Of a DNA stretch of 64,000 bases, positions 54,726 to 63,756 are shown piece after piece; the stretch's first letter is position 1; each line of letters begins with the position of its first letter. Position numbers and translations under genes: made by a program. Location: NCBI RefSeq assembly GCF_008035925.1, contig NZ_CP036264.1:1077774-1141773 (forward strand), in the 5' to 3' direction. The stretch comes from Stieleria maiorica (GTDB lineage: Bacteria; Planctomycetota; Planctomycetia; Pirellulales; Pirellulaceae). The notes beneath the pieces were generated by a model. That model was not told the origin of the DNA. It saw nothing but the letters and a program-made list of their open reading frames with translations, and searched no databases.

Positions 54726-55604
54726 TTAGAGGGAATGGATCACGTCGGGCAGGGATTGCAGCAGTTCCGCGCAGGTCATGCCGGGCTGAGAGTGCTTGGC
54801 GGCCGCGGCGTCACCGGCCAAGCCGTGAACAAACACGCCCAATCGTGCGGCGTCCCAAGGGGAAAGACCTTGTCCCAGCAGCGACGTGATGATGCCGGTC
54901 AAGACGTCCCCGCTGCCGGCGGTGGCCATCCCCGGGTTCCCGCTGTTGTTGACATGCTCAATGACGTTGCGGTTGTCTGCGGCGCTTTCCAACCCGACCA
55001 CAACCGTCGGGCCGCCTTTGACGACGATCGTCAGGCCGTGTTTCTCGACCAAGGTCTTCGCGGCGGCGATCTGTCCCGGTCGGTCGCCGGCCGACACGCC
55101 GGTCAGCCGTGCCAGTTCACCAGGATGCGGTGTCAGGACCAACGTGGACTGGTCGCGGGGCAGGGCAGGGCGGTCGAGCAATTGGTGCTCGGACAACAGG
55201 TTGATAGCGTCGGCGTCCATCAGTCGCATGCAGTCGTTCTGTTGCAACAGTGCTTCGACGATCCGCAACGAGCCGGCGCCGGTCCGCATGCCCGGCCCAC
55301 AGCCGACGGCATTGAGCGATTGCGTCGAAGGCAGCGTCGCAGAGGATGCGAATTGACCGTCGTCGGTATCCGGCAAGGGGAGGGTCATGATCCCGGGATG
55401 AAAGCTCGCAACCGTTTCCAGGCAACGGTCCGGAACGGCGGCCGAAACCAGTCCGGAACCCGTTTTCAATGCGGCCATGGATGACAGCGCGATCGATCCG
55501 GCCATGCCGCGAGATCCGCCGATCAACAACACGCTTCCGAAGTCGCCTTTGTGGGCATCCGACGCGCGGGTGGGGAAGGGCAGGGGAGGTGTGGGGTGTG
55601 CCAT
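54726..55604 (-). CDS. nnrD: ADP-dependent NAD(P)H-hydrate dehydratase
   Basis: 292 residues. NnrD repairs hydrated NADH and NADPH. The carbohydrate-kinase-like fold shows GDFGSVLLIGGSRGMAG, AVGCGPGM, LTPHPGELARLTG and the catalytic ATAGSGDVLTGIIT. It lacks the N-terminal epimerase (NnrE) domain that is fused in many bacteria. The ATG at 55604 shares a base with the larB stop (TAATG), so the pair is translationally coupled. The frame is open to 55700, but that lies inside larB. Confidence 0.93.
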   Translation of the reverse strand: MAHPTPPLPFPTRASDAHKGDFGSVLLIGGSRGMAGSIALSSMAALKTGSGLVSAAVPDRCLETVASFHPGIMTLPLPDTDDGQFASSATLPSTQSLNAVGCGPGMRTGAGSLRIVEALLQQNDCMRLMDADAINLLSEHQLLDRPALPRDQSTLVLTPHPGELARLTGVSAGDRPGQIAAAKTLVEKHGLTIVVKGGPTVVVGLESAADNRNVIEHVNNSGNPGMATAGSGDVLTGIITSLLGQGLSPWDAARLGVFVHGLAGDAAAAKHSQPGMTCAELLQSLPDVIHSL

Positions 55605-56461
55605 TACGTTGATCGTTCCAGTTGTCGCACGACCAACCCGGCCAGGTAGGCGGCTTTGAAACCGGCGTCGATGTTGACGACCGCGACATTGGATGCGCAC
55701 GAGCTGAGCATCCCCAGCATCGCGGTCAGCCCGCCGAGCGTCGCGCCATAACCGACGCTGGTCGGGACGGCGAACACGGGGACGCTCAAGTGCCCGCCGA
55801 CGGCGGCCGGCAGGGCGCCCTCCATCCCGGCGATCACGACCACGGCGGCGGCCTGACGCAGGTGCGGAACCGCGGCCAGCAACCGCGCCGGTCCGGCCAC
55901 GCCGATGTCGTCGAATTGGCGAAAGCGGATTCCCATCCAGTGCAGCGTTTCAATCGCTTCTTCGGCCACCGGCGCATCGGTGCTGCCGGCGGTGACGACG
56001 GCGACGTGTTTGATCAAACCGGCATCGGGAGACACTGCATCTTGGGTTTTCGGAATCGGGCTCGGCGGCGCCGCGTCGGCGACGCCGGCGGTCAGCGTGC
56101 GGGCGACCGGGTTGTAGCGCGCCGTGGGGATCTGCGTCTGAACCTGCTCGGCGACCTCCGGGGCGACCCGGGTGGCCAGCGACGGTTGCCCGGCGGCCTG
56201 CTGGGACTGGATGATCGCCGCGATCATTTGGGCCGGTTTCCCATCGCCGTAGATGACTTCGGGGAACCCGCAGCGGCGCTGGCGGTCCAGGTCCAGCGTG
56301 ACCCGCTCGGTCGCGGCGATGTCGGGGGAGGGTGGTGCATCGGCGGGGCCGTCCGCCAACGCCGCCAGGGCGTCGGCGACGCTCCGCCGTCCGGTCGCGA
56401 CCTCGGTCAGCAGGCGGGCGAGCGGTTCGTGGTTTGATTTGGGGGGCGGATGGGGAGGCAA
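55604..56461 (-). CDS. larB: pyridinium-3,5-biscarboxylic acid mononucleotide synthase (LarB)
   Basis: 285 residues. LarB carboxylates nicotinic acid adenine dinucleotide in the first step of the nickel-pincer cofactor of lactate racemase. The C-terminal two thirds are AIR carboxylase-like (PurE fold): HVAVVTAGSTDAPVAEEA, VVVIAGMEGALPAAVGG, VPVFAVPTSVGYG. The N-terminal block has LDLDRQRRCGFPEVIYGDGK, a LarB feature that separates it from PurE. Start is TTG at 56461. No larC, larE or larA is in the window, so the pathway must be completed elsewhere if functional. Confidence 0.9.
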   Translation of the reverse strand: MPPHPPPKSNHEPLARLLTEVATGRRSVADALAALADGPADAPPSPDIAATERVTLDLDRQRRCGFPEVIYGDGKPAQMIAAIIQSQQAAGQPSLATRVAPEVAEQVQTQIPTARYNPVARTLTAGVADAAPPSPIPKTQDAVSPDAGLIKHVAVVTAGSTDAPVAEEAIETLHWMGIRFRQFDDIGVAGPARLLAAVPHLRQAAAVVVIAGMEGALPAAVGGHLSVPVFAVPTSVGYGATLGGLTAMLGMLSSCASNVAVVNIDAGFKAAYLAGLVVRQLERST

Positions 56462-56499
56462 GGATGGGCCGTGGCGGAAATGGGGAGCGGTCAGTGACG

Positions 56500-56515
56500 G
56501 GGCAGGGCAGGGGAG
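56500..56515 (+). repeat. G-rich dispersed 16-mer (two overlapping GGGCAGGG)
   Basis: Exact copy of GGGCAGGGCAGGGGAG in the divergent gap between larB and argG. Confidence 0.8.
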
Positions 56516-56709
56516 TCTTGGTCAACGCGGGTTTGCAACTCGGCGCCGCGCTGGTCCAATGGGCTGCAGTTCCATGTTATCCAAACAGGGTGGTCCGGGC
56601 GAAGCCGACGTGGCTGGGTGTTCGCGGCCCCCAGTCCCGGTGGGCCGGTAGCGGCGTGCCCGGCGACCCGACACTTCCACTTGAACAGCATCAGCAAAGG
56701 CCTTGGTTC

Positions 56710-57930
56710 ATGTCGACTAAGAAATGCGTTTTGGCTTACTCCGGCGGTCTGGATACCTCCGTCATCTTGGGATGGTTGCAGGACCAGGGTTACGAAGTCC
56801 ACGCCGTGTATGTCGATCTGGGGCAGCCCTGTGAGGATCGCGACGCGATCATGAAAAAGGCGCGTGATTGCGGTGCCGCCTCGGCGCGATTGATCGACGT
56901 CCGCGAAGAACTGTGCCGTGACTTTGCCTTTCCCGTGCTGGCGTGGCAGGCCAAGTACGAGCAGATCTATCTGTTGGGGACTTCGATCGCGCGGCCGTTG
57001 ATCAGCAAAATCTGTTTGCAGGTCGCTCGCGAGGTCGGCGCCGTCGCTTATGCCCACGGTGCAACCGGCAAGGGCAACGATCAGTGCCGATTCCAATTGG
57101 CCGCCGAAGCGTTGGATCCGAAGGTCGAGATGATCGCGCCGTGGCGGATCAAAGAGTTCCGTGAGGCATTCCCGGGACGAACCGAATTGATCGCCTACTG
57201 TGCCGAAAAGAACATCCCGGTCAAAGCTTCCACAGCCAAGCCGTACAGCAGCGACGAAAACGTGCTGCACATCAGCTACGAAGCGGGCGAGTTGGAGGAG
57301 CTGGACGTCAACGGTGTGGAATTGGTCGAGTTCGGCATGGGCGTCAGCCCGCAAGAGGCTCCCGATGAGAGCGAGTCGGTGACGATCGGTTTCGAATCCG
57401 GTGTCCCGACGACGCTGAACGGACAAGCCGCGAGCGCGCTGGAAATGGTCGAGCGACTCAATGACATCGGTGGCCGCAACGGCATCGGTCGCATCGACAT
57501 GATCGAAAACCGATTCGTCGGGATGAAAAGCCGTGGTGTCTATGAGTCGCCCGGTATGACGATCCTGTATGACGCGTTGATGTACGTCGAACAATTGACC
57601 ATGGACCGCGACCTGATGCACCTCCGCGATCGCTTGGCCCCCGAAGTCGCCGAAATGGTTTACTACGGGTTCTGGTACACGCCCAAGATGGACGCGCTGA
57701 TGTCGTTCATCAAACAAGCTCAATCGGTCGTGACCGGCGAAGTCACGTTGAAGTTGTACAAAGGAAACATCTCGGTCGATTCGCGGAGCAGCCCGAACAG
57801 CCTGTACGACGCCGAAATCGCCACGATGGAAGGGGGCGGGTCCTACAACCAAGATGACGCCGAAGGTTTCTTGAGGATCCAAGGCTTGCCCAGCCGCGTC
57901 CAAGGCACCGTGACGCCTCGCAAGTATTAA
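56710..57930 (+). CDS. argG: argininosuccinate synthase
   Basis: 406 residues. ArgG joins citrulline and aspartate with ATP in arginine synthesis. Motifs: the PP-loop LAYSGGLDTSV (8-18), VDLGQPCED, YAHGATGKGNDQCRFQL and GRIDMIENRFVGMKSRG. Length is typical (about 400). The ATG at 56710 begins the family alignment; the upstream open frame to 56332 overlaps the larB region and is not coding. Divergent from larB; the 248-base gap likely holds both promoters. No other arginine genes are nearby. Confidence 0.96.
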   Translation: MSTKKCVLAYSGGLDTSVILGWLQDQGYEVHAVYVDLGQPCEDRDAIMKKARDCGAASARLIDVREELCRDFAFPVLAWQAKYEQIYLLGTSIARPLISKICLQVAREVGAVAYAHGATGKGNDQCRFQLAAEALDPKVEMIAPWRIKEFREAFPGRTELIAYCAEKNIPVKASTAKPYSSDENVLHISYEAGELEELDVNGVELVEFGMGVSPQEAPDESESVTIGFESGVPTTLNGQAASALEMVERLNDIGGRNGIGRIDMIENRFVGMKSRGVYESPGMTILYDALMYVEQLTMDRDLMHLRDRLAPEVAEMVYYGFWYTPKMDALMSFIKQAQSVVTGEVTLKLYKGNISVDSRSSPNSLYDAEIATMEGGGSYNQDDAEGFLRIQGLPSRVQGTVTPRKY

Positions 57931-58551
57931 GGCGGTGGGGGGAGTGGTTTTTTGGGGGCGTCCTAAGACTTGAGGAAAGTCTCACTTTCTCGTTCCATGG
58001 CTCCGCCATGGAACGAGCTGCAGGTTTGGCTCCCGCCTGTGCAGTGCAATCTCTGGATTCCGCGGTGAATGGTCGACTCACAGTCGCCATCGGGCGACGA
58101 ACTACCAGTGACATCAGCCGATTCACGCAAGCGTTCGGGCAACCGCGTCTCTGGAAGCCCGTAGGCTGGCGCCAAACGGCTGATCCCAAGAGGGTTTGGC
58201 AGAATCGAAAACTCCAGAATCCTACGAACGAAAACACGAACGGATCAAATGGTCTTTCGCAGCCCAGGCGGAGCCTGGGGAAAAGTCCGTTCCCAGGCGG
58301 AGCCCGGGAACGAGGCGGGGGCAATCATCGTTGTGGGGGTATCGCGTAGCCTGGAATGACTGCTTCGCCCGCGTTCTGATTGACCCCGCCGCCGGTTTGG
58401 CTTAGCCTTCTTGGCGCGAATGTGGCGATTATTCTGAAAATACTGGATCAGATGTCGCCGTTCGCACTGCCCGAGCGTTTGTCAACGCAATGGGGTCTTT
58501 TCCAATCGGCTCGCGAATTGGCTGGGCCGAATCCTTTTCAAGGTGAGAGCG
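57931..58551. repeat. intergenic gap with palindromes and an ATCAGCCG-family element
   Basis: The element at 58113-58184 has arms ATCAGCCGATTCACGCAAGC and GGCTGGCGCCAAACGGCTGAT. A wider stretch (about 58010-58315) matches 16640-16970. Palindromes CTCGTTCCATGGCTCCGCCA (from 57991) and CCCAGGCGGAGCCTGGGG (58263 region) and CCCAGGCGGAGCCCGGGAAC (58293 region) flank it. No gene is seen. Confidence 0.85.
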
Positions 58552-60426
58552 ATGCCGTTGCGGACGATTGCTTGGATGGGAGTGTTGGTTTGCCTGTTTG
58601 GTGTCGGCTTGTCGGGCACCGCAGTGGATGCGGGCACCTTTGAAGCCAACACGCGTCGTGAGATCTCGATGACGAAGCGCAAGATCCGCGCCGCGCAGTT
58701 TCTTTCTCGCGCGACCTTCGGACCGAACCTGCAGCAGATCGAGGCGCTTGCCGAGCGGATGGGCCAGATCGGGACGCGGCGTGCCTGTGAGGAATGGATC
58801 GATCAACAGATGGCGCTGCCGGCCGCGTACCACCATCCCTTGGCGTTGGACATGATCGCCCGTGACGGGCTCACTTCGACCCAGGGTGACGTTTGGATTC
58901 AACGGTATCGCTACCATGCGTGGTGGCACTGTGCGTTGGCCGGCGAAGATCAGCTTCGACAGCGAGTGGCATGGGCGCTGATTCAGATTCTTGTGACCAG
59001 CCAAGACGGTGCGGGGTTCAATGATCAGAACCCCGGACACTACAGCGGGGAAGGGCGGTGGCTTGGGCCGACACATTATTATGACTTGATGGTCCGTCAT
59101 GCGTTCGGCAACTATCGCGAGTTGCTCGAGGACGTGACCTATCACCCGATCATGGGTGTCTACTTAAGTCATATGCGGAACCGCAAAACCGACCAGGCCA
59201 GCAATCGGTTTCCCGACGAGAACTACGCCCGCGAGATCATGCAGTTGTTCACGATCGGGTTGTACGAACTGCATCAGGACGGTCGGCTGAAGACCGATGA
59301 GTCGGGCAACTTGATCCCGACCTATGACAACGAAACGATCAAGGAGTTTGCCAAGGTCTTCACGGGGTTGGCGTTCAAGCCTCATCCCAATGCGACGGGG
59401 ACGGGCCAGTTTTGGTGGGGCAACGAATTCGAAGCACCGATGCAGATGTTCGATTTTGAACATGAGCCCGGATTGAAAACCTTGCTCGGCGGAGAAGTGA
59501 TCGGCAGTGAGACGAACGTCGATGGAGAAGCGGATATCACCGCGGCGCTGGACAATCTGATCGCCCATGACAATGTCGCTCCCTTCATCTCGCGCCGCCT
59601 GATTCAGCGGTTGGTCAAAAGCAACCCCTCGCGCGGTTACATTCGTCGCGTTGCCCGCAAGTTCAATGACAACGGGCAAGGTGTCAAAGGCGATCTGGCC
59701 GCTGTCGTCAAAGCCGTGTTGTTGGACCCCGAGGCTTGGAGTGGACAGCGATTGCTCGGCCGCCGCCGACCGAATCGGGTGGACGTGATTCCTCGGGGAA
59801 CGGATTACTCGACGTTGACCGAGCCGGTGATTCGATACACGCGTTTGCTTCGTGGAGTCAACGCGACGAGCAACCATCACAGCGGACGGGCGATGTTGAT
59901 GTCCCAGAATTACAGCTGGACACAAGAGCCCTACTTGTCCCCGACGGTGTTCAATTTTTACCTGCCCGACTACCAGCCGCCGGGTGATTTGCTCGGCTAT
60001 ACGCCGTCTCGCCGGATCCCGAACGGATTCCTGGCATCGCCGGAGTTCCAGATCAAGACGCCGGTCACGTCCAATCGCTTGGCCGGTCGATACATTTGGG
60101 ACATCTCCAATCAGATGTCGCAACAACGCTGGTCCAACGGCACCAGCGGGTTCTCTCACAACAGCGACATGGTCTTTCATTTGGAAGACGAAGAAACGCT
60201 GTGCACCGAGGACGAGGACATGCATGAGCTGATGGATCGATTCGACTTGCTGTTTTGCTACGGATCGATGCCGCAGGATTACAAGGACCGGGTGGTCGAG
60301 GTCACGACGGCGGAAACGCAGTGGATGAAAAACAACGCTGAGTATCGTCCCCGGCTGGAAGAGTTTCGGGTCAACGCGGCGCTGATGGCGACCGTGTTGT
60401 CTCCGTTCGCCGCCATTACCGAATAG
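58552..60426 (+). CDS. secreted DUF1800 family protein
   Basis: 624 residues. The signal peptide covers about residues 1-27. DUF1800 features include AAQFLSRATFGPNLQQIEAL, a WWHCAL-type region, VAWALIQILVTS, the MGVYLSHMRNRK block and NYAREIMQLFTIGLYEL, plus VFTGLAF. The biochemical function of DUF1800 is not established; the family is usually encoded directly upstream of a DUF1501 protein, as here (80-base gap). ATG 58552 follows GGTGAGAGCG; a GTG three codons upstream is also possible. Confidence 0.92.
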   Translation: MPLRTIAWMGVLVCLFGVGLSGTAVDAGTFEANTRREISMTKRKIRAAQFLSRATFGPNLQQIEALAERMGQIGTRRACEEWIDQQMALPAAYHHPLALDMIARDGLTSTQGDVWIQRYRYHAWWHCALAGEDQLRQRVAWALIQILVTSQDGAGFNDQNPGHYSGEGRWLGPTHYYDLMVRHAFGNYRELLEDVTYHPIMGVYLSHMRNRKTDQASNRFPDENYAREIMQLFTIGLYELHQDGRLKTDESGNLIPTYDNETIKEFAKVFTGLAFKPHPNATGTGQFWWGNEFEAPMQMFDFEHEPGLKTLLGGEVIGSETNVDGEADITAALDNLIAHDNVAPFISRRLIQRLVKSNPSRGYIRRVARKFNDNGQGVKGDLAAVVKAVLLDPEAWSGQRLLGRRRPNRVDVIPRGTDYSTLTEPVIRYTRLLRGVNATSNHHSGRAMLMSQNYSWTQEPYLSPTVFNFYLPDYQPPGDLLGYTPSRRIPNGFLASPEFQIKTPVTSNRLAGRYIWDISNQMSQQRWSNGTSGFSHNSDMVFHLEDEETLCTEDEDMHELMDRFDLLFCYGSMPQDYKDRVVEVTTAETQWMKNNAEYRPRLEEFRVNAALMATVLSPFAAITE

Positions 60427-60506
60427 CGCGGCTCGGAATCGAATGCCGTGGATCTTGTCGCTGGCAACTGCCACCCCAACACTTTTCTCCAACCGGACCG
60501 ATTGCC

Positions 60507-61946
60507 ATGAACCCCACGCATCGCATTCACCGCGAGCCACTTCGTCGCGATATTTTGAAGCTAGCCGGAGGCTGTGCGGCGCTGACGAACACGTCGCTGC
60601 TGTCGACGCTGTTCAGTCTGTCGGCCACCAACGCCGCCGTCGCCGCGAATGACTTGAGCGGTTACAAGGCGCTGGTCTGCGTGTTCTTGTACGGGGGCAA
60701 CGATTCCTTCAACATGCTCTCGCCACTCGAGCCCACCGAACGGGCGGACTATCTGAATGCGCGGGGAGGCGTGTACGAGGCGGGCAACGGCGCATTGGGG
60801 TTGCCCGAGAACGAATTGCATCCGATCACCGACAACGCCACCGGTCGTCGCTTCGGGGTCCATCCCGGCATGGGCGATGTGCAGCAGATCTATCAAAGCG
60901 GTGACCTGACGTTTATTTGCAATATCGGCAGTTTGGTCGAACCGACGACGATGGCGCAGTACCAAGCGCGAACCAACCTGCCGCTGGGATTGTTTTCGCA
61001 CGCCGACTTGCAACGGCACTGGATGACGTCGGTCCCACAGACGCGTTCGCAAGTCACCGGTTGGGCCGGCAGGATGGCGGACCTGATCACCAGTCAGGTC
61101 AATTCGAACGACAGCATTTCGATGAACATCGCGCTCAATTCGGTCAACATGATGCAGACCGGCGGTTCGGTGATTCCCTACATCGTCACCAACTCCGGCG
61201 CCAGCGAAGTCGGCTGGTACGGACAGACCTGGACCCAGGCAAAGATTTACACACAACTGACCGACGATGTGCTCTCGCGGTCTTACGGAAATCTGGTCGA
61301 AAAGACGTTCGCCAATGCGAACCGCAACGCGCTCGATTCGGCAATCGCGTTTAACGAAGCGGCAAACGCGGTCAATTTGAACACGACCTTTCGGACCAAC
61401 AACAACAATCTGTCCAGCCAATTGCAGATGGTGGCCAAAACCATCGGCGCTCGCGCGACGATCGGCCATACTCGGCAGATCTTCTTTGTCAACATCGGCG
61501 GCTGGGACAACCATGATGAATTGATCAACAACCAGCAAACCAATCTGACCCGCGTCAGCGAAGCGTTGAAAGACTTTTACGACGCGATGACGGAGTTGGG
61601 AGTTCAGAACGATGTCGTGACCTTTACCGCAAGCGACTTTGCACGGACGCTCAATAGCAATGGTCGCGGCAGCGATCATGCCTGGGGCGGCAATCAGATC
61701 ATCATGGGCGGGGCGGTCAAAGGCAATCAGTTGTGCGGAACCTATCCCGATTCGCTGGCCCCGGGCAACCCGCTGGATCTCGGCCGCGGGCGTTTGCTGC
61801 CCACCACATCGGTCGACGAAATGTGGTGTGAACTGGCGATGTGGTACGGATTGGAGAATGACAACCAGATGGAAAGCATTCTGCCGAACATCCGCAACTT
61901 CGTCGGCAGCGGCCAGGCGGCTTATCCGCTCGGGTTCTTGGCGTAA
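60507..61946 (+). CDS. DUF1501 family protein with Tat-type signal
   Basis: 479 residues. The N-terminus has a twin-arginine-like signal (PLRRDILKLAGGCAAL), suggesting export in folded form. DUF1501 blocks are present: LVCVFLYGGNDSFNMLSPL, FGVHPGMGDVQQIYQSGDL, ARTNLPLGLFSHADLQ, FFVNIGGWDNHDEL and SDHAWGGNQIIMGGAVKG. Some family members resemble alkaline-phosphatase-superfamily folds with metal sites (GGWDNH, SDHAWG), but the substrate is unknown. It is the second gene of the DUF1800/DUF1501 pair; the two presumably act together. Confidence 0.93.
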   Translation: MNPTHRIHREPLRRDILKLAGGCAALTNTSLLSTLFSLSATNAAVAANDLSGYKALVCVFLYGGNDSFNMLSPLEPTERADYLNARGGVYEAGNGALGLPENELHPITDNATGRRFGVHPGMGDVQQIYQSGDLTFICNIGSLVEPTTMAQYQARTNLPLGLFSHADLQRHWMTSVPQTRSQVTGWAGRMADLITSQVNSNDSISMNIALNSVNMMQTGGSVIPYIVTNSGASEVGWYGQTWTQAKIYTQLTDDVLSRSYGNLVEKTFANANRNALDSAIAFNEAANAVNLNTTFRTNNNNLSSQLQMVAKTIGARATIGHTRQIFFVNIGGWDNHDELINNQQTNLTRVSEALKDFYDAMTELGVQNDVVTFTASDFARTLNSNGRGSDHAWGGNQIIMGGAVKGNQLCGTYPDSLAPGNPLDLGRGRLLPTTSVDEMWCELAMWYGLENDNQMESILPNIRNFVGSGQAAYPLGFLA

Positions 61947-61972
61947 CGCTCCACGACGCGACCGCAGTTCAG

Positions 61973-62038
61973 CCGTAGCTGCCTTCGCCAGAAGGTGGTT
62001 CCCCGGCTTTCTCCATGCTCGCATCGAGCGTCGCGACG
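61973..62038. repeat. degenerate CGTAGCTAC-family element
   Basis: CCGTAGCTGCCTTCGCCAGA is the left arm, with the same AAGGTGG interior as the copies at 33737 and 50658. The right arm (CATCGAGCGTCGCGACG) is heavily changed. Confidence 0.7.
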
Positions 62039-62095
62039 CCGACGTGGTGTTGTCCAGCGAGGCCGTGGCGATCCGGGAATCTCTCCGACAGGGGT

Positions 62096-63001
62096 TCAGT
62101 CCAGCGTGTCATCCGGCAATGGCTCGTTGCCGTTGGGCGTGACCAGCGCGGCGAAGGTCCTGGGCGGGAGGTCGTTGGGCAGGAAGTGGCCGCGGCCGTC
62201 GACGGTGGCCATGGTGGCGCCGCTGGACATTCTGCCCCCCGGTTCAATCCCGACGGTTCCGTTGATCACGCCTTGCATCGCCGTGTAGTCCAGGTCGACC
62301 GGTTCGGCCCAGCCGCCGATCGCGCGGTTGATCGGTGGCGCGCCCGCGATCACCAGAATGGTCTGCGACGCATTGTCTTGGATCTTGTCGGGCGCGAGCG
62401 GGCCGGTCGGAGGAAAGAGCGTTCCCGGCCCGGTGATCAAATAGTATCCCGATTGGGTTCCGGCGCGATTGGTATCGTTGGGGTGAATGTACACGGACGG
62501 CATCGCGTAACTCGCTTGCAGGTTCAGTTCGTGATCCCAAGGCTTGCTGAGGTCGAACTGGTCGTACAGATCCTGTTCGCCAAGGTAGGGCAAGATCAGG
62601 ACACGCCAGGAATGCATCGGCAGGCCGGCGCTGTCGCGAAGGGTTGCCGGCGGATAGGTCCCGTAATCTGCCGCGTACGCGTTCAGTGCCGTGGCGATGC
62701 TTTCCAAGTTTTTGATCGACGCGTTCTGTAGACGGATTTCGGCCAGCCGTGACACGCTGGCACCGCCGAACCGGATGGCGGCAAACGCGATGCAGACCAG
62801 CATGGTCAGCACTACGCCGGCGGCAATCATTACCCCCAGCGGTCGTTTGCGTTCGCCCAGGTTCTTGGTCGGCGTTGAGGCGGCGAAGTCGGGCAGATGG
62901 ATGGGGGCGCCGCACGAAAAGCATTCGCCGGACTTTCCACTGTATTGGTCTTCAACCTGAGTTTGCGCGTGGCAATGCGGGCAGGTAAACAGGTAGGGCA
63001 T
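62096..63001 (-). CDS. zinc-ribbon, single-pass pseudopilin-like protein (DUF1559-related)
   Basis: 301 residues. A zinc ribbon (C7-P-H-C10, C27-F-S-C30) precedes a single membrane segment (about 55-76). After it, [24 protein letters not shown] has the pseudopilin-like helix seen in planctomycete DUF1559 proteins, followed by [19 protein letters not shown] and a C-terminal block [20 protein letters not shown]. The canonical prepilin cleavage motif (GFTLVE) is absent. It is likely surface or periplasmic. Function unknown. Confidence 0.8.
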   Translation of the reverse strand: MPYLFTCPHCHAQTQVEDQYSGKSGECFSCGAPIHLPDFAASTPTKNLGERKRPLGVMIAAGVVLTMLVCIAFAAIRFGGASVSRLAEIRLQNASIKNLESIATALNAYAADYGTYPPATLRDSAGLPMHSWRVLILPYLGEQDLYDQFDLSKPWDHELNLQASYAMPSVYIHPNDTNRAGTQSGYYLITGPGTLFPPTGPLAPDKIQDNASQTILVIAGAPPINRAIGGWAEPVDLDYTAMQGVINGTVGIEPGGRMSSGATMATVDGRGHFLPNDLPPRTFAALVTPNGNEPLPDDTLD

Positions 63002-63115
63002 GAATGGTCAAACGCCTTGCGAGACGTGGAGTGCATGGTGATGATTGGCAGCGTGTCCGGGAAGCGAACGTTCGAAGCTCAGGGGCACGAGCGATTCATT
63101 TTAGAGGACAAGACA

Positions 63116-63553
63116 TTGAAAGTGGTGTTGCAGCGGGTCAGCGAGGCAAGCGTTTCGGTCGCCGGGGAGGTCGTGGGCGAAATCGGGACCGGTTTTTTGG
63201 CTTTGGTCGGGATCGGCCACGGAGACGATGAAACGGTCGTCCGCTGGATGGCGGAGAAGACGGCGGTGCTGCGTGTCTTTGAAGACGAAGCGGGCAAGAT
63301 GAATCGATCCGTGATCGACGTCGGCGGCAGCGTCTTGGCCGTCAGCCAATTCACGCTGTACGGAGATTGCCGCAAGGGACGTCGGCCTGCGTTCACGGAC
63401 GCCGCCCCGCCGGAGGTCGCTGAGCGGTTGTACGAGTTGTATGTCGAGGAATTGAAAGGGCAGGGGATCGGCGTCGAAACCGGCGTCTTCGCAGCCGACA
63501 TGAAGGTGGCGTTGGTCAACGACGGCCCGGTGACGATGCTGTTGCAGCGGTGA
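63116..63553 (+). CDS. dtd: D-aminoacyl-tRNA deacylase
   Basis: 145 residues, the same length as the Escherichia coli enzyme. DTD hydrolyses D-aminoacyl-tRNAs (and glycyl-tRNA(Ala)) to protect translation. The family motifs SQFTLY (77-82) and NDGPVT (135-140), which form the active site between two subunits, are intact, as is the Gly-Met-Asn segment DEAGKMNRS. The start is TTG at 63116, supported by AGAGGA about eight bases upstream and by homology; upstream in-frame sequence has no family match. The stop TGA is the first base triplet of an octamer tandem array. Confidence 0.95.
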   Translation: MKVVLQRVSEASVSVAGEVVGEIGTGFLALVGIGHGDDETVVRWMAEKTAVLRVFEDEAGKMNRSVIDVGGSVLAVSQFTLYGDCRKGRRPAFTDAAPPEVAERLYELYVEELKGQGIGVETGVFAADMKVALVNDGPVTMLLQR

Positions 63554-63740
63554 AGGAGTGAAGGAGTGAAGGAGTGGAGGAGTGGAGGAGTGGAGGAGTG
63601 GAGGAGTGGAGGAGTGGAGGAGTGGAGGAGTGGAGGAGTGGAGGAGTGGAGGAGTGGAGGAGTGGAGGAGTGGAGGAGTGAAGGAGTGAAGGAGTGAAGG
63701 AGTGAAGGAGTGAAGGAGTGAAGGAGTGAAGGAGTGAAGG
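63551..63740 (+). repeat. octanucleotide tandem array beginning at the dtd stop
   Basis: About 24 copies of an 8-base unit, GAAGGAGT at both ends and GGAGGAGT in the middle. The first unit contains the dtd stop codon. Confidence 0.95.
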
Positions 63741-63756
63741 CCCGACGCTCAATTGC

